The position numbers were made by a program, and so were the translations under genes. The notes beneath the pieces were generated by a model. That model was not told the origin of the DNA. It worked only from the letters and a program-made list of their open reading frames with translations, and ran no database searches. Below are positions 27,265 through 35,763 of a stretch of 64,000 nucleotides of DNA, in pieces; position 1 is the first letter of the stretch; every line of letters begins with the position of its first letter. This DNA comes from an uncultured Acidobacteriota bacterium (lineage in GTDB: Bacteria; Acidobacteriota; UBA6911; RPQK01; JAJDTT01): positions 1 through 64,000 of the forward strand of contig CATOST010000008.1 in assembly GCA_951812665.1 (NCBI GenBank), given 5' to 3'.

Positions 27265-28704
27265 ATGAATAGAGTTCTTCTGGCATGCCTGCTGGTCTCG
27301 CTGCCGGTGCTGGGTGGGGGACCCTTCGTCGACATCGGATCCGACCGTCAGCTCTTTCTGGACCGGGATCTCATCGACGAGATGCGCGGGGCCGAGTTCG
27401 AGCTGCACCGGCCCGTGCTGCGCGAAGAGGTCCTGCGATACGACAAACCGTGGGAGGGGGATACCTCGTGGCACCCCATCGTGATCCGGGACGGGGAGCG
27501 CTTCCGGATGTGGTACCGGGTCTCCCAAGGCAACCATGACGGCGTGGCCCAGACGGCGTATGCCGAGAGCCGGGACGGGATTCGTTGGGAGCGGCCCTCC
27601 CTGGGGCTGGTGGAGTCGAAAGGGTCCAGCGACAACAACCTGATCTGGCCCACCCCCGGCAACCAGGGGATCAACATGTGCGTTTTCAAGGACCCGAACC
27701 CCGGCGTGCCGGAGGGGGAAAGGTACAAGGCCATCGTCCAGACCCGTGACATCCACGGGCTGGTCTCGGCGGACGGACTGCGTTGGCAACCGATCCGGCC
27801 CGATCCCCTGATCCGGCGGCTCCAGGACCAGGTCAACGACGGTCCTCATGCCGCCTTCTGGGACCCCTGGCAGTCCCGGTACGTCATCTACAAGCGCGGC
27901 TGGTGGGGAGCCACTCCGAAAATGCAACTGGACGCCTCGGGAACCAGCGGAGAGGCCAATCGGACCATTCGCCGTTTCACTTCCAGCGACTTCCGCACCT
28001 GGGATGGCCCCGAATGGGTGGAGATCCCCTTCGGGACCCAGCCCCGGGAGCAGTTCTACACCAGCACAGCCATTCCGTATCCCTGGGCGCGGAATGTCTA
28101 CCTCATGTTTCCCATGCGCTTCATCCTGGACCGGGAAGGCGAGGGCTGGCCCTTCCCCGGACTCTCGGACATCGCTCTGCTCAGCAGCCGCGACGGGCTC
28201 CGCTGGCAGCGGACCTTCCGGGAGGCCTGGATCCGTCCCGGACCGGACCGGAACAACTGGCACGAGCGCGCCATGTCCTTCGGCTCGGGCCTGGTCCGGA
28301 CCGCTCCGGGAGAGCTCTCCATGTACATGACCCACAACTACCGGACCCCCGACGCCCACATCCGGCGGGTGACGCTACGGCAGGACGGGTTCATCTCGGT
28401 CCATGCCCCCGATCTGGGAGGAGAGTTCACGACCCGGCCGTTGAAATTCAAGGGGAGCCGGCCACGGATCAACTACTCGACATCGGTCACGGGGTCGGTC
28501 CGAGTGGAGGTGCTCAACCACTTCTCCCGTCCCGTCCTGGGTTTCAACCTGAAGGACAGCAGCGAGATCTACGGGGATGAGCTGGACCGGGTCGTCCGTT
28601 GGGGGGAGAACGAAGACCTGAGCGCGCTGGAGGGGCAGACGGTTCGCCTCCGGTTCGTGCTGCGGGACGCGAACCTCTATTCCTTCCAGTTTGGTGCGCC
28701 GTAG
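27265..28704 (+). CDS. Secreted five-bladed beta-propeller GH-like protein, copy 2
   Basis: 479 residues from the ATG at 27265 behind GGGAGGAG. It has a signal peptide ('MNRVLLACLLVSLPVLGGG') and the same propeller signatures as copy 1 ('AYAESRDGIRWERPSLG', 'LVSADGLRWQPI', 'LLSSRDGLRWQRTFREAW'). The two proteins align without gaps; I count roughly 40 substitutions, many of them conservative. The homology extends into the leader and through the 3' hairpin. Both copies look intact, so dosage or slight substrate divergence is possible. Its 3' flank ends at a tRNA-like fragment at 28801. Confidence 0.85.
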   Translation: MNRVLLACLLVSLPVLGGGPFVDIGSDRQLFLDRDLIDEMRGAEFELHRPVLREEVLRYDKPWEGDTSWHPIVIRDGERFRMWYRVSQGNHDGVAQTAYAESRDGIRWERPSLGLVESKGSSDNNLIWPTPGNQGINMCVFKDPNPGVPEGERYKAIVQTRDIHGLVSADGLRWQPIRPDPLIRRLQDQVNDGPHAAFWDPWQSRYVIYKRGWWGATPKMQLDASGTSGEANRTIRRFTSSDFRTWDGPEWVEIPFGTQPREQFYTSTAIPYPWARNVYLMFPMRFILDREGEGWPFPGLSDIALLSSRDGLRWQRTFREAWIRPGPDRNNWHERAMSFGSGLVRTAPGELSMYMTHNYRTPDAHIRRVTLRQDGFISVHAPDLGGEFTTRPLKFKGSRPRINYSTSVTGSVRVEVLNHFSRPVLGFNLKDSSEIYGDELDRVVRWGENEDLSALEGQTVRLRFVLRDANLYSFQFGAP

Positions 28705-28744
28705 AGTTCGGCTGGGCGGCGGTTTTCTTGCCCCCGGACCGGAG

Positions 28745-28763
28745 CGGCGGTTTCCAACCGCCG
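28745..28763 (+). terminator. Hairpin after beta-propeller copy 2
   Basis: CGGCGGTT and AACCGCCG form a perfect 8-bp stem around three bases, the same hairpin as after copy 1. This confirms that the duplication carried its 3' flank. Confidence 0.55.
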
Positions 28764-28800
28764 GACTCCAAAGAGATGATTGGAGCCAAGGAAGAATGGG

Positions 28801-28842
28801 GGACTAAAAGTCCGGTGCTCTGTCCAACTGAGCTACGGGATC
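28801..28842 (-). pseudogene. 5' half of a tRNA-Lys(UUU)-like gene
   Basis: On the minus strand: acceptor 5' strand GATCCCG, then TA, D-arm GCTC-AGTTGGACA-GAGC, then CCGGA, anticodon loop CTTTTAG (anticodon TTT) and TCC. After that the tRNA pattern stops; the expected second half of the anticodon stem, variable loop, T-arm and acceptor are missing. The break is in the anticodon arm, a favoured integration point for tyrosine recombinases, so this looks like one side of an attachment site or a deletion junction. Confidence 0.65.
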
Positions 28843-28977
28843 GATCCTTTCTTTTCAACAGGTTATCCCGATACTCCTCTCTACTCATTCTCCCTTGTTT
28901 CCTGCCTGTTTAGTCCGAAGTTCCAGACCAGAGACAAGATAACTCCTTGATTCTAAAGGGACAACTCACGAAGCGGA

Positions 28978-30930
28978 CTAGTAGTCCACTGGGAACACCT
29001 TGACCAACTCCAGCGCCCGTCGCTGCAGCGGCGTCGGTTCCGTCAATCGTTGCAGCCTCGGACCGTCCGGGTCCGAGGCGGTTCGGCACTGGTGACGGGC
29101 ACGCGTCGCCATCGCCGCAATCAGTGTCTTGAAGCTGTGAAGCGGCAGTCCGTCCGCGGTTTCCCGCTTCGTCTTCTTCCGTTTGGCCGAGGCCGACGGC
29201 TCGGCTTTCAGCACCGGGTCCCGTCGAGCGCGGTGCGCCTCCAAGTCCTCGTCCTCGAACAGCAACGGAGCCAGGGCTCGCCGCAGATGCCACTGGACGT
29301 AGTAGGCCAGCAGGCACAGGAACAGGTGCGACCGCACCCGCGTCTCGGCCCGGTGACGGATGGGACGGATCTGCAAGTCCACCGTCTTGAGTGAGCGGAA
29401 GGCCCGCTCCACGTTCGTCAGGTTCTTGTAGCTGCGCACCACATCGGCCGTCGCCAACCGCTCTTCCGGTTCGCTCGTGCGCAGGATGTAGAACCCATCC
29501 AGTTGCGCCTCCCGCGCGATGGCTTCGGTGCGCCGGGCGTATTCGAAGCGCCCGTCTTCGATCACCATCTCGAAGTGCTTGGTTACCTTGTACCGGTTCT
29601 TGATCCGACCCACCTTCACCGCGATCTCGTTCGCCAGCAAAGGCGTTTTGGTCCGTCGCGCCACCTCCCGGGCGATCCGGGCCAACTCCTTCTCCGTCTC
29701 CGCCACCAGGTCCTGGCGTTTGTTCCGCCGATACTCGGCCAGCATCGGGTTGTAACAGACGACGAGCCGTTCGCCCGGATAGGCCTCGGTCCGGATCTCC
29801 GCCAAGTGACGCTCGTCAAAGAGCGAGGGTTGAACCTCTTGGGTGTCCACCAGTTGGCGAATGGCCTCATGGCGCAGGGCCGAGATCCACCCCAGTCCCG
29901 GATGCCGCTTCAGATGCTTGATCTGAGTTTCGGTCAGCAGCCCCCGGTCCCCCACCAGCACCACCCGCTCCAACCCGAAGCGCTGGCGTAACTTCTCGAC
30001 TTGATCCGGCACCGTGACCGGATCCCCCGTGTTGCCGGGATAGGCTTGGATCGCCACCGGACAACCCGCCGCATCGGCCATTACCAGCCCGTGGCAAAAG
30101 TCATCACGGCATTCGACCGTCCCTGCATCCCGGCGGACGGCGTTGCGATTCGGGCACATACTCCCGGTATGCACCCGAATCGCGCCTTGTCCGGCGGGCG
30201 CAGGAACGGTCTCGGTGCTCGCGGGACTTTCACCACGGACTGTTACCCCGTAGACGAGGATGGGCCGGCCGCGTTTGCCGTCTCGGCTGTGGCCGAATCG
30301 CATCAAGGAACAGGTGTGGCCTTCGTAGTAACTGCTCGAGAGGTCGTAAACCACGTGATCGCCTTCGGCCAGGTGCCGCCGGGCCAGTTTCTTCTCGATC
30401 CGATTCTGACGTTTGAGCAACCAGTCCATGGCCCCGTACAGATCGTCCTCGTCGGCGTCCTGCAGGAAGAGTTCAGAGGCCAGCGTGGTGGTGTGCCAGA
30501 GCCGGGTGGTGGCCAGCTTGGAGGCGGGATGCAACAAGCGCTGAATGACCATGGCCAGCACCAAGTTGCGCTGGCTTGAGGTCTTGGGGTCGATCAGAGC
30601 GGGGAGTTTGAGGCGGCGGATGACTTTGAGAACCATCTCGATATGGCCATGGGGGAGGGAGCGTTCGATGACGAAGAGTTCATCAGGATGGACGAGAGGA
30701 ACGTTCTTAAGGACCAGACGGAGTCGTTTGATCTTGTCGGGGGGCCACTTGGAGAGGTTGGCGAGGGTGCGTTTGTCGCCTTGGGCTTTTCCATCCGACC
30801 CGTCACCCTCCACAGCCTTCCGCTTGCCGCTCTGTCTCCTTTCGAGCACTCTTATGATGAGGCAACTCGAATGTAGACACCTCTGATTTTTTTTGCTATT
30901 CTCCCCCGCAAGTTTCAAGCTCGCTGGCAC
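28978..30930 (-). CDS. IS1634-family transposase with internal insertion
   Basis: 650 residues as read, longer than the usual 560-600. Family segments are 'KRTLANLSKWPPDKIKRLR', 'IERSLPHGHIEMVL', 'LATTRLWHTTTLASEL', 'DLSSSYYEGHTC' (first Asp), 'VVLVGDRGLLTE' (second Asp) and 'NLTNVERAFRSLKTVDLQIRPI' (Glu). A 53-residue block between 'GRPILVYG' and 'LVMADAAGCPVAI' is foreign to the family and is encoded by the palindromic 159-bp insert at 30088-30246; it keeps the frame. The first 50 residues are also atypical, and the true start is unclear. No terminal inverted repeats were identified. The catalytic residues remain, but activity with the insert is doubtful. Confidence 0.8.
   Translation of the reverse strand: MPASLKLAGENSKKNQRCLHSSCLIIRVLERRQSGKRKAVEGDGSDGKAQGDKRTLANLSKWPPDKIKRLRLVLKNVPLVHPDELFVIERSLPHGHIEMVLKVIRRLKLPALIDPKTSSQRNLVLAMVIQRLLHPASKLATTRLWHTTTLASELFLQDADEDDLYGAMDWLLKRQNRIEKKLARRHLAEGDHVVYDLSSSYYEGHTCSLMRFGHSRDGKRGRPILVYGVTVRGESPASTETVPAPAGQGAIRVHTGSMCPNRNAVRRDAGTVECRDDFCHGLVMADAAGCPVAIQAYPGNTGDPVTVPDQVEKLRQRFGLERVVLVGDRGLLTETQIKHLKRHPGLGWISALRHEAIRQLVDTQEVQPSLFDERHLAEIRTEAYPGERLVVCYNPMLAEYRRNKRQDLVAETEKELARIAREVARRTKTPLLANEIAVKVGRIKNRYKVTKHFEMVIEDGRFEYARRTEAIAREAQLDGFYILRTSEPEERLATADVVRSYKNLTNVERAFRSLKTVDLQIRPIRHRAETRVRSHLFLCLLAYYVQWHLRRALAPLLFEDEDLEAHRARRDPVLKAEPSASAKRKKTKRETADGLPLHSFKTLIAAMATRARHQCRTASDPDGPRLQRLTEPTPLQRRALELVKVFPVDY
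30088..30246. repeat. 159-bp foldback insert inside the transposase
   Basis: The insert sits between the codons for Tyr-Gly and Leu-Val-Met of the transposase. Its two halves are inverted copies of each other. The centre is GCGATTCGGG...CCCGAATCGC around 'ctcccgg', continuing outward with matched blocks (CCTGC...GCAGG, CCGTGG...CCACGG, AAAGTC...GACTTT) to both edges. The arms agree over most positions and the frame is kept. It would fold into one long hairpin in DNA or RNA. Confidence 0.75.
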
Positions 30931-30950
30931 ACTTCAAACTCGCTGGCACA
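30914..30950 (+). repeat. Tandem 18-bp direct repeat before the TonB receptor
   Basis: 'ttcaagctcgctggcaca' (30914-30931) and 'ttcaaactcgctggcaca' (30933-30950) differ at one base and are one base apart. They lie 17 bases upstream of the receptor start and next to the transposase 5' end, so they could be an insertion-sequence end or a regulator-binding site. Confidence 0.6.
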
Positions 30951-30966
30951 TCAAGAGGAGGCGTAT

Positions 30967-33900
30967 ATGTTGTCCAGAAGCGTTCTAAACTTGTTCGCTA
31001 TCGGTTTGGTCTGTGCTTTGGCCTCGGTTTCCACGGTTGCGGCGCAGGGAACCACTGCCAGCATCGTGGGGACGGTTTTCGACCCCAGCCAGGCCGTCAT
31101 TCCCGGAGTGGACGTCACGGCCACGCATGTGGACACGGGCACGGTACGGTTAGCGGTGAGCAATTCGGCTGGACGCTACACCCTCCGAAATCTGCCCATC
31201 GGACGGTATGCTGTCACGGCCGAACTGCCGGGCTTCAAAAAGGCAGAGGTTAGGGACATTATCCTGCTCATTGATCAGACTGCTCAAATCGATCTTCATC
31301 TTCAAACGGGAGAGATCGGCGAAATTGTGACGGTCGAGGGGTCCGGGGAGATCTTGCTGAACAAGACCACCTCCGACGTCGGAGAGGTCATCCAAAACAA
31401 GCGCATTGTGGAGCTTCCTTTGAACCAGAGGGAATTCTTGCAACTGGCGCGGTTGGCTCCCGGAGTGATTCAGTCGGTGCCTGGATCCGTTGAACAACGC
31501 GACGTGGGGGAATGGGGCGCCATCCAATCGTCGGGACTCCGAACCACGTACACTACAACCATGATTCACGGCCTTCTGAACAATGATCCGCAGAACAACA
31601 TGTTAGCCGCGCGGCCTTCCATAGACGCCATTCAAGAGTTCAAAATTCAGACCAGCAACTTTTCTGCGGAAACTGCCAGCAAGGGAGGAGCAATAGTCAG
31701 TATCGCCATCAAGTCGGGAACCAACAGGTTCCACGGCAGCCTTTTCGAATTCAATCGCAACGGCGCTACCGCCGCGAGGAATTTTTTTGAGCCCGCCGAT
31801 TCCCCCAACTTAAACCAGAACCAATTCGGCGGAACTATTGGCGGTCCCATCATCAAGGAGAAGACCTTTTTCTTTGCTGGTATTGAAAGACGAACCCTCC
31901 GCAGGCCCTCGCCTGTGCTCGGTTTCGTGCCGACAACGGAGCAGCGCCAGGGGGTCTTCGATCCTGACCTTCATGGCATCATTTACGATCCCCTCACCTG
32001 GGATCCCGTAACCAGGACGCGGCAGCCGTTTCCCAACAACACAATACCTCGGAACCGGATCAGTGGCATCTCCCAGCAAGTCCTCGGCTACTTACATTTG
32101 CCCAACAGCTCTGACCCATTACGGAATTATCAGGCAGGCGTCACCAACACCGATGACATGACCCAGTACAACGCACGCGTGGATCACTATTTCGGAGACA
32201 GCGCCACCTTCATGTTTAGTTTCAGTTTAAATGATATAGACCGGTTGTTCTTGGGCACCCTCCCTCCGTTTATAAGGGGTGGGACCGGTATTGGGGTTGG
32301 GGGAATCCAATTCGCTGACCGCCATCAGCAGTACAGTGGCGCCTATACCTATAGCCTTTCCCCCGTGATGACGAACGAGTTTCGATTCGGAGCGGTCCGA
32401 TTCTCGTACAATCGGACCGGACAGAACAACGGGAGGACCCCGCCCTTTGAAAATGAGTGGGGCATCCCGGGTTCAGAAACACGCCCCGATTTTGTGGATT
32501 TTCCGGCGTTCAGTGTCACAGGTTACGACTTTCCCTCCGAACGTACCCAGAGCGTTTATAGGAACACGGTGTATCAGGCAGGAGATCACCTCTCGTGGGT
32601 AAGCGGAGACCACAGCCTCAAGGTGGGGTTTGAGTTGCATCAGATCAACAGTAATTTTGCACAGTGTGCCTGTGCCGGCTCTTATCAGTTTGGCGGACAA
32701 TATGTCTCAGCTGGCGAAGCTTCACCCGATGGCGATGGCTTTGCCCAATTCTTGCTGGGCCACCAGGGGGCTCCTGGCGGCGGCGGTATGAGCAGATGGG
32801 AGATTATCGACCAAGGCTATCTGTACGGGCATCAGTATGGAGCCTACATTCAGGATGATTGGCGGGCCACCGACAAACTCACCTTGAATCTAGGACTGCG
32901 CTACGATTTCGCCTTCCCGATGAAAGACAAGAACGATCATATTTCGAACTGGGACCCAACTGATGGGCACACGGTCTTCGCGGACACTTATGTGCCGGAG
33001 GAATGTGATCCCATCACAGGGATCTGTGTGCCTTTTGATTCGCCATTTCCTTTCAAATTCAGTCCATATGGCCGCACAATTTACCAACCCGACAAGATGA
33101 ACCTTGGTCCTCGCTTCGGTTTCGCTTATCAGTTGAAACCCGATGTGGTCCTTCGAGCCGCCTACGGGATTTTCAACGCGGCACAGATGCAGACGCGCCA
33201 TGAAGTTTTAGCCAACTTCAACCCTCCCTTCCTGTTCTTTCCCACGATCGTCACCGACCCGAATGTCCCCAATTCCAGTTTCGAGCAGGGTTTTTCGGGG
33301 CCAGACGTGTCCCGAAGTGCCTTCGCTTTTGGCTGGGCGCCGAAGCCCTTCCGCGATCTGCATAATCCTTATGCCCAGATGTGGAATCTGGGCATGCAGG
33401 TTGGGCTGACCACCGACCTGATGTTGGATCTGGCCTACGTCGGATCGAAAGGAACACATGCTAGCGCCAGGAAGGTATTGAACACCCCGCAACCAGGCTC
33501 TGGAGCAATACAAGCGCGGCGGCCTTTTCCAGACTCAGGAGCCCAGTTCCTCTTCACCGATGAATTGAACTCGAATTACCACTCTTTCCAAACCAAACTG
33601 AACAAGCGATTCACGGACGGAATGGCTTTTAATGCGGCCTATACATGGAGTAGATCCATCGATAATAACTCGGGGGATGTCGGGTTTGCGACCGATAGTG
33701 GCAACGTGATCGAAAACCCGTTTTTGATCCACGCCTCTACCAGGGGGCGTTCGGCCTTTGACTTGCCCCACCGATTGGTCTTTAGTTACATCTGGAACCT
33801 GCCTGGTCCAACGGAAGGGCTTATCCGCCATCTTGCTGGAGGATGGGAGATGACCGGGCTTTGGACGATGCAAAGCGGCTGGCCCTATACGCCGCGCACC

Positions 33901-34275
33901 AGCAGCCGGACCAACAATGGGACGGGAGGTCGTCCTGACCGTGTCTGTGATGGGGGACTCGATAATCCAACTGCGGACAGATGGTTCGATACGAGCTGTT
34001 TCACGGTCCCGGAAATCTACACTTACGGCAACTCGGGCAGAACCATTTTGCGGGGAGACCACAGTTATAATCTGGATATGGGGGTACTCAAGAACTTTCC
34101 GATTACGGCGCTGGGAGAGGAGACGAGGCTTCAGTTTCGAGCTGAATTCTTCAACCTATTCAACCACGCCAACTTCGGTGCTCCCGTACGCAATTTAACG
34201 AGTGGAAGCGCAGGCGCTGTGAACACCTCCGCTTTCGGGCGTGAGATTCAGTTTGGCCTGAAATTCATCTTCTAA
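30967..34275 (+). CDS. Oar-like TonB-dependent receptor
   Basis: 1102 residues from the ATG at 30967 behind AGAGGAGG. A signal peptide ends 'STVAAQG'. A carboxypeptidase-regulatory-like domain follows ('GTVFDPSQAVIPGVDVTATHVDTG', 'GRYTLRNLPIGRYAVTAELPGF', about 25-110). Next come a plug domain (about 110-260, 'LPLNQREFLQLARLAPGV', 'AIQEFKIQTSNFSAET', 'KSGTNRFHGSLFEF') and a large outer-membrane beta-barrel ('WRATDKLTLNLGLRYDF', 'GPRFGFAYQL') ending in the aromatic 'GREIQFGLKFIF'. This architecture is abundant in Acidobacteriota and is thought to import oligomers such as glycans; the ligand is unknown. A stem-loop follows the stop, and a lipoprotein hydrolase lies 230 bases downstream. Confidence 0.92.
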   Translation: MLSRSVLNLFAIGLVCALASVSTVAAQGTTASIVGTVFDPSQAVIPGVDVTATHVDTGTVRLAVSNSAGRYTLRNLPIGRYAVTAELPGFKKAEVRDIILLIDQTAQIDLHLQTGEIGEIVTVEGSGEILLNKTTSDVGEVIQNKRIVELPLNQREFLQLARLAPGVIQSVPGSVEQRDVGEWGAIQSSGLRTTYTTTMIHGLLNNDPQNNMLAARPSIDAIQEFKIQTSNFSAETASKGGAIVSIAIKSGTNRFHGSLFEFNRNGATAARNFFEPADSPNLNQNQFGGTIGGPIIKEKTFFFAGIERRTLRRPSPVLGFVPTTEQRQGVFDPDLHGIIYDPLTWDPVTRTRQPFPNNTIPRNRISGISQQVLGYLHLPNSSDPLRNYQAGVTNTDDMTQYNARVDHYFGDSATFMFSFSLNDIDRLFLGTLPPFIRGGTGIGVGGIQFADRHQQYSGAYTYSLSPVMTNEFRFGAVRFSYNRTGQNNGRTPPFENEWGIPGSETRPDFVDFPAFSVTGYDFPSERTQSVYRNTVYQAGDHLSWVSGDHSLKVGFELHQINSNFAQCACAGSYQFGGQYVSAGEASPDGDGFAQFLLGHQGAPGGGGMSRWEIIDQGYLYGHQYGAYIQDDWRATDKLTLNLGLRYDFAFPMKDKNDHISNWDPTDGHTVFADTYVPEECDPITGICVPFDSPFPFKFSPYGRTIYQPDKMNLGPRFGFAYQLKPDVVLRAAYGIFNAAQMQTRHEVLANFNPPFLFFPTIVTDPNVPNSSFEQGFSGPDVSRSAFAFGWAPKPFRDLHNPYAQMWNLGMQVGLTTDLMLDLAYVGSKGTHASARKVLNTPQPGSGAIQARRPFPDSGAQFLFTDELNSNYHSFQTKLNKRFTDGMAFNAAYTWSRSIDNNSGDVGFATDSGNVIENPFLIHASTRGRSAFDLPHRLVFSYIWNLPGPTEGLIRHLAGGWEMTGLWTMQSGWPYTPRTSSRTNNGTGGRPDRVCDGGLDNPTADRWFDTSCFTVPEIYTYGNSGRTILRGDHSYNLDMGVLKNFPITALGEETRLQFRAEFFNLFNHANFGAPVRNLTSGSAGAVNTSAFGREIQFGLKFIF

Positions 34276-34297
34276 GAGCTTTTTTCACTTCTTGCTT

Positions 34298-34331
34298 CCT
34301 CCCGGAACTCAATGGCTATGATTCCGGGAGG
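34298..34331 (+). terminator. Stem-loop after the TonB-dependent receptor
   Basis: CCTCCCGGAA (34298-34307) and TTCCGGGAGG (34322-34331) form a perfect 10-bp stem with a 14-base loop, followed by a pyrimidine-rich stretch. It lies 22 bases past the receptor stop codon. Confidence 0.65.
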
Positions 34332-34508
34332 TCCTTTCCCCTCAAGGACGGTTGGAACTGGGCGCCGGGGACGGTGGGGCAGACGCCTCACGAATCATTT
34401 CCGCCGCACAAGCTTAAAGACCGACCCGCGATATTACATGCATAATTCCTTTGGAGGTCTTTACACATACTCGATAAACCTTTCCTCAAAGGGGGAGCCC
34501 ACAAAATG

Positions 34509-35681
34509 ATGAAATTACATCACGTTCTGCTCATGCAGGCTGCACTGGTTTTGGCCGGTTGCGGAAATGAGCAAAGGCTCGTCAGGGAAGGCATTCCCGA
34601 GTGGGTGGTTTATCCGGACAAAGCGTGGCAGACGATCACACCGGAAGAAGCGGGGGTCAATGATCTAGAGGCATGGAACCGTTGGGTGTCTGGCACGAAC
34701 GAGAAGGTCAAGGGGGATTCTTGGGCAGGGGAGGATCACAGTGGAACCCAATGGGGTGTGGCCATCGCCCGCGGCGGTTACTTGTTGCAGACCTTTGGTG
34801 ACCCCGACTTCAGGTTCCAGACGGCCTCCCTTGGAAAGTCCTTTACCATGGCCTGTTTACAGCTTGCAATTGACGACGGCCTGATCGCAAGCGCCGATGA
34901 TTTGATCAAAGACGTTTGGACCGGGGAGGGTCAACTCAATCACCCGTACAAGTACTTGAATCAGGGCCACCACAACTCTCTCACTTTCTCGCATCTGGCC
35001 AACCATGTGGGGGGATTTCCCATCACTAATGGGGAATCCTGGAAGGCTTGTGACAACTACGACAAGGTTCTTTTCCCGGCGAGAGCGCTTGGCCCGACCG
35101 GGTTCCCGGATTGGGCAAATTGTACCGGGGATGCGGACCATGACAACTACGCTCATGCCGAGCCAGGTACTGTGGCCCGGACTTACAGCAGCGGCGGGTA
35201 TTGGCGCCTGGCCCAGGCCCTCACGGCCCTCTGGAAGAGGGATCTGAAAGAGCTGCTTGACGAAAAGCTGTTCAGAACGATGGGAATCCAGGCGGACCAG
35301 TGGGACTGGACGCCCGGGCAAAAGGTACGCGACGATCCGGGCTGGTACCCGGAGATGCCGGGTTACGGCCTCTTTCTTGACCCGCCCTACGAGATTGACG
35401 GCAACGTGGTCCGCGGCGGACCCGGTTGGGTCGTGATGAGCGCCAAGAACCTTGCTCGTGTCGGCCTCTTGGTTGCGACGAGAGGGATGTGGAAAGGCGA
35501 GCGTTTGATCAGCGGGACCGGTTTTTTGCGTGGCCATGGGGGAGGGAACGGCAGCCACATGACTGGGGTGGGTGGGGATCTCATGGTTTCCTGGGGGAAG
35601 GTTACGACATCGGACATCAATTTCGATGACCTGCCCGTTCACCTTTTTGTGCAGCAATACTCCGCAATTAAGCTTCAGTAA
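34509..35681 (+). CDS. Lipoprotein serine hydrolase (beta-lactamase-like), paralog 1
   Basis: 390 residues; start at the second ATG (34509), which gives a compact lipoprotein signal 'MKLHHVLLMQAALVLAGC' with lipidated Cys18. 'TASLGKSFTM' supplies the SxxK nucleophile/base (Ser107, Lys110) of the serine beta-lactamase/S12 esterase fold. 'YSSGGYWRLAQAL' sits at the Y-x-N position with Ser instead of Asn. 'GPGWVVMSAKNLARVGLL' and the Gly-rich 'HGGGNGSHMTG' complete the fold. Likely an esterase, amidase or peptidase anchored in the outer or inner membrane, not a true resistance enzyme. It shares long blocks with the paralogs at 49562 and 53631. Confidence 0.85.
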   Translation: MKLHHVLLMQAALVLAGCGNEQRLVREGIPEWVVYPDKAWQTITPEEAGVNDLEAWNRWVSGTNEKVKGDSWAGEDHSGTQWGVAIARGGYLLQTFGDPDFRFQTASLGKSFTMACLQLAIDDGLIASADDLIKDVWTGEGQLNHPYKYLNQGHHNSLTFSHLANHVGGFPITNGESWKACDNYDKVLFPARALGPTGFPDWANCTGDADHDNYAHAEPGTVARTYSSGGYWRLAQALTALWKRDLKELLDEKLFRTMGIQADQWDWTPGQKVRDDPGWYPEMPGYGLFLDPPYEIDGNVVRGGPGWVVMSAKNLARVGLLVATRGMWKGERLISGTGFLRGHGGGNGSHMTGVGGDLMVSWGKVTTSDINFDDLPVHLFVQQYSAIKLQ

Positions 35682-35763
35682 ACATGGGGGATTGCCAATG
35701 AGATCCCCTCCCGGCGAAGGTCAGCTTTGACACCTGCCACTCGATGATGGAGAACCTAAAGCT

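Noticed and set aside
30914..30950. CRISPR-like repeat
   Set aside because: Only two copies separated by one base; no spacers and no cas genes.
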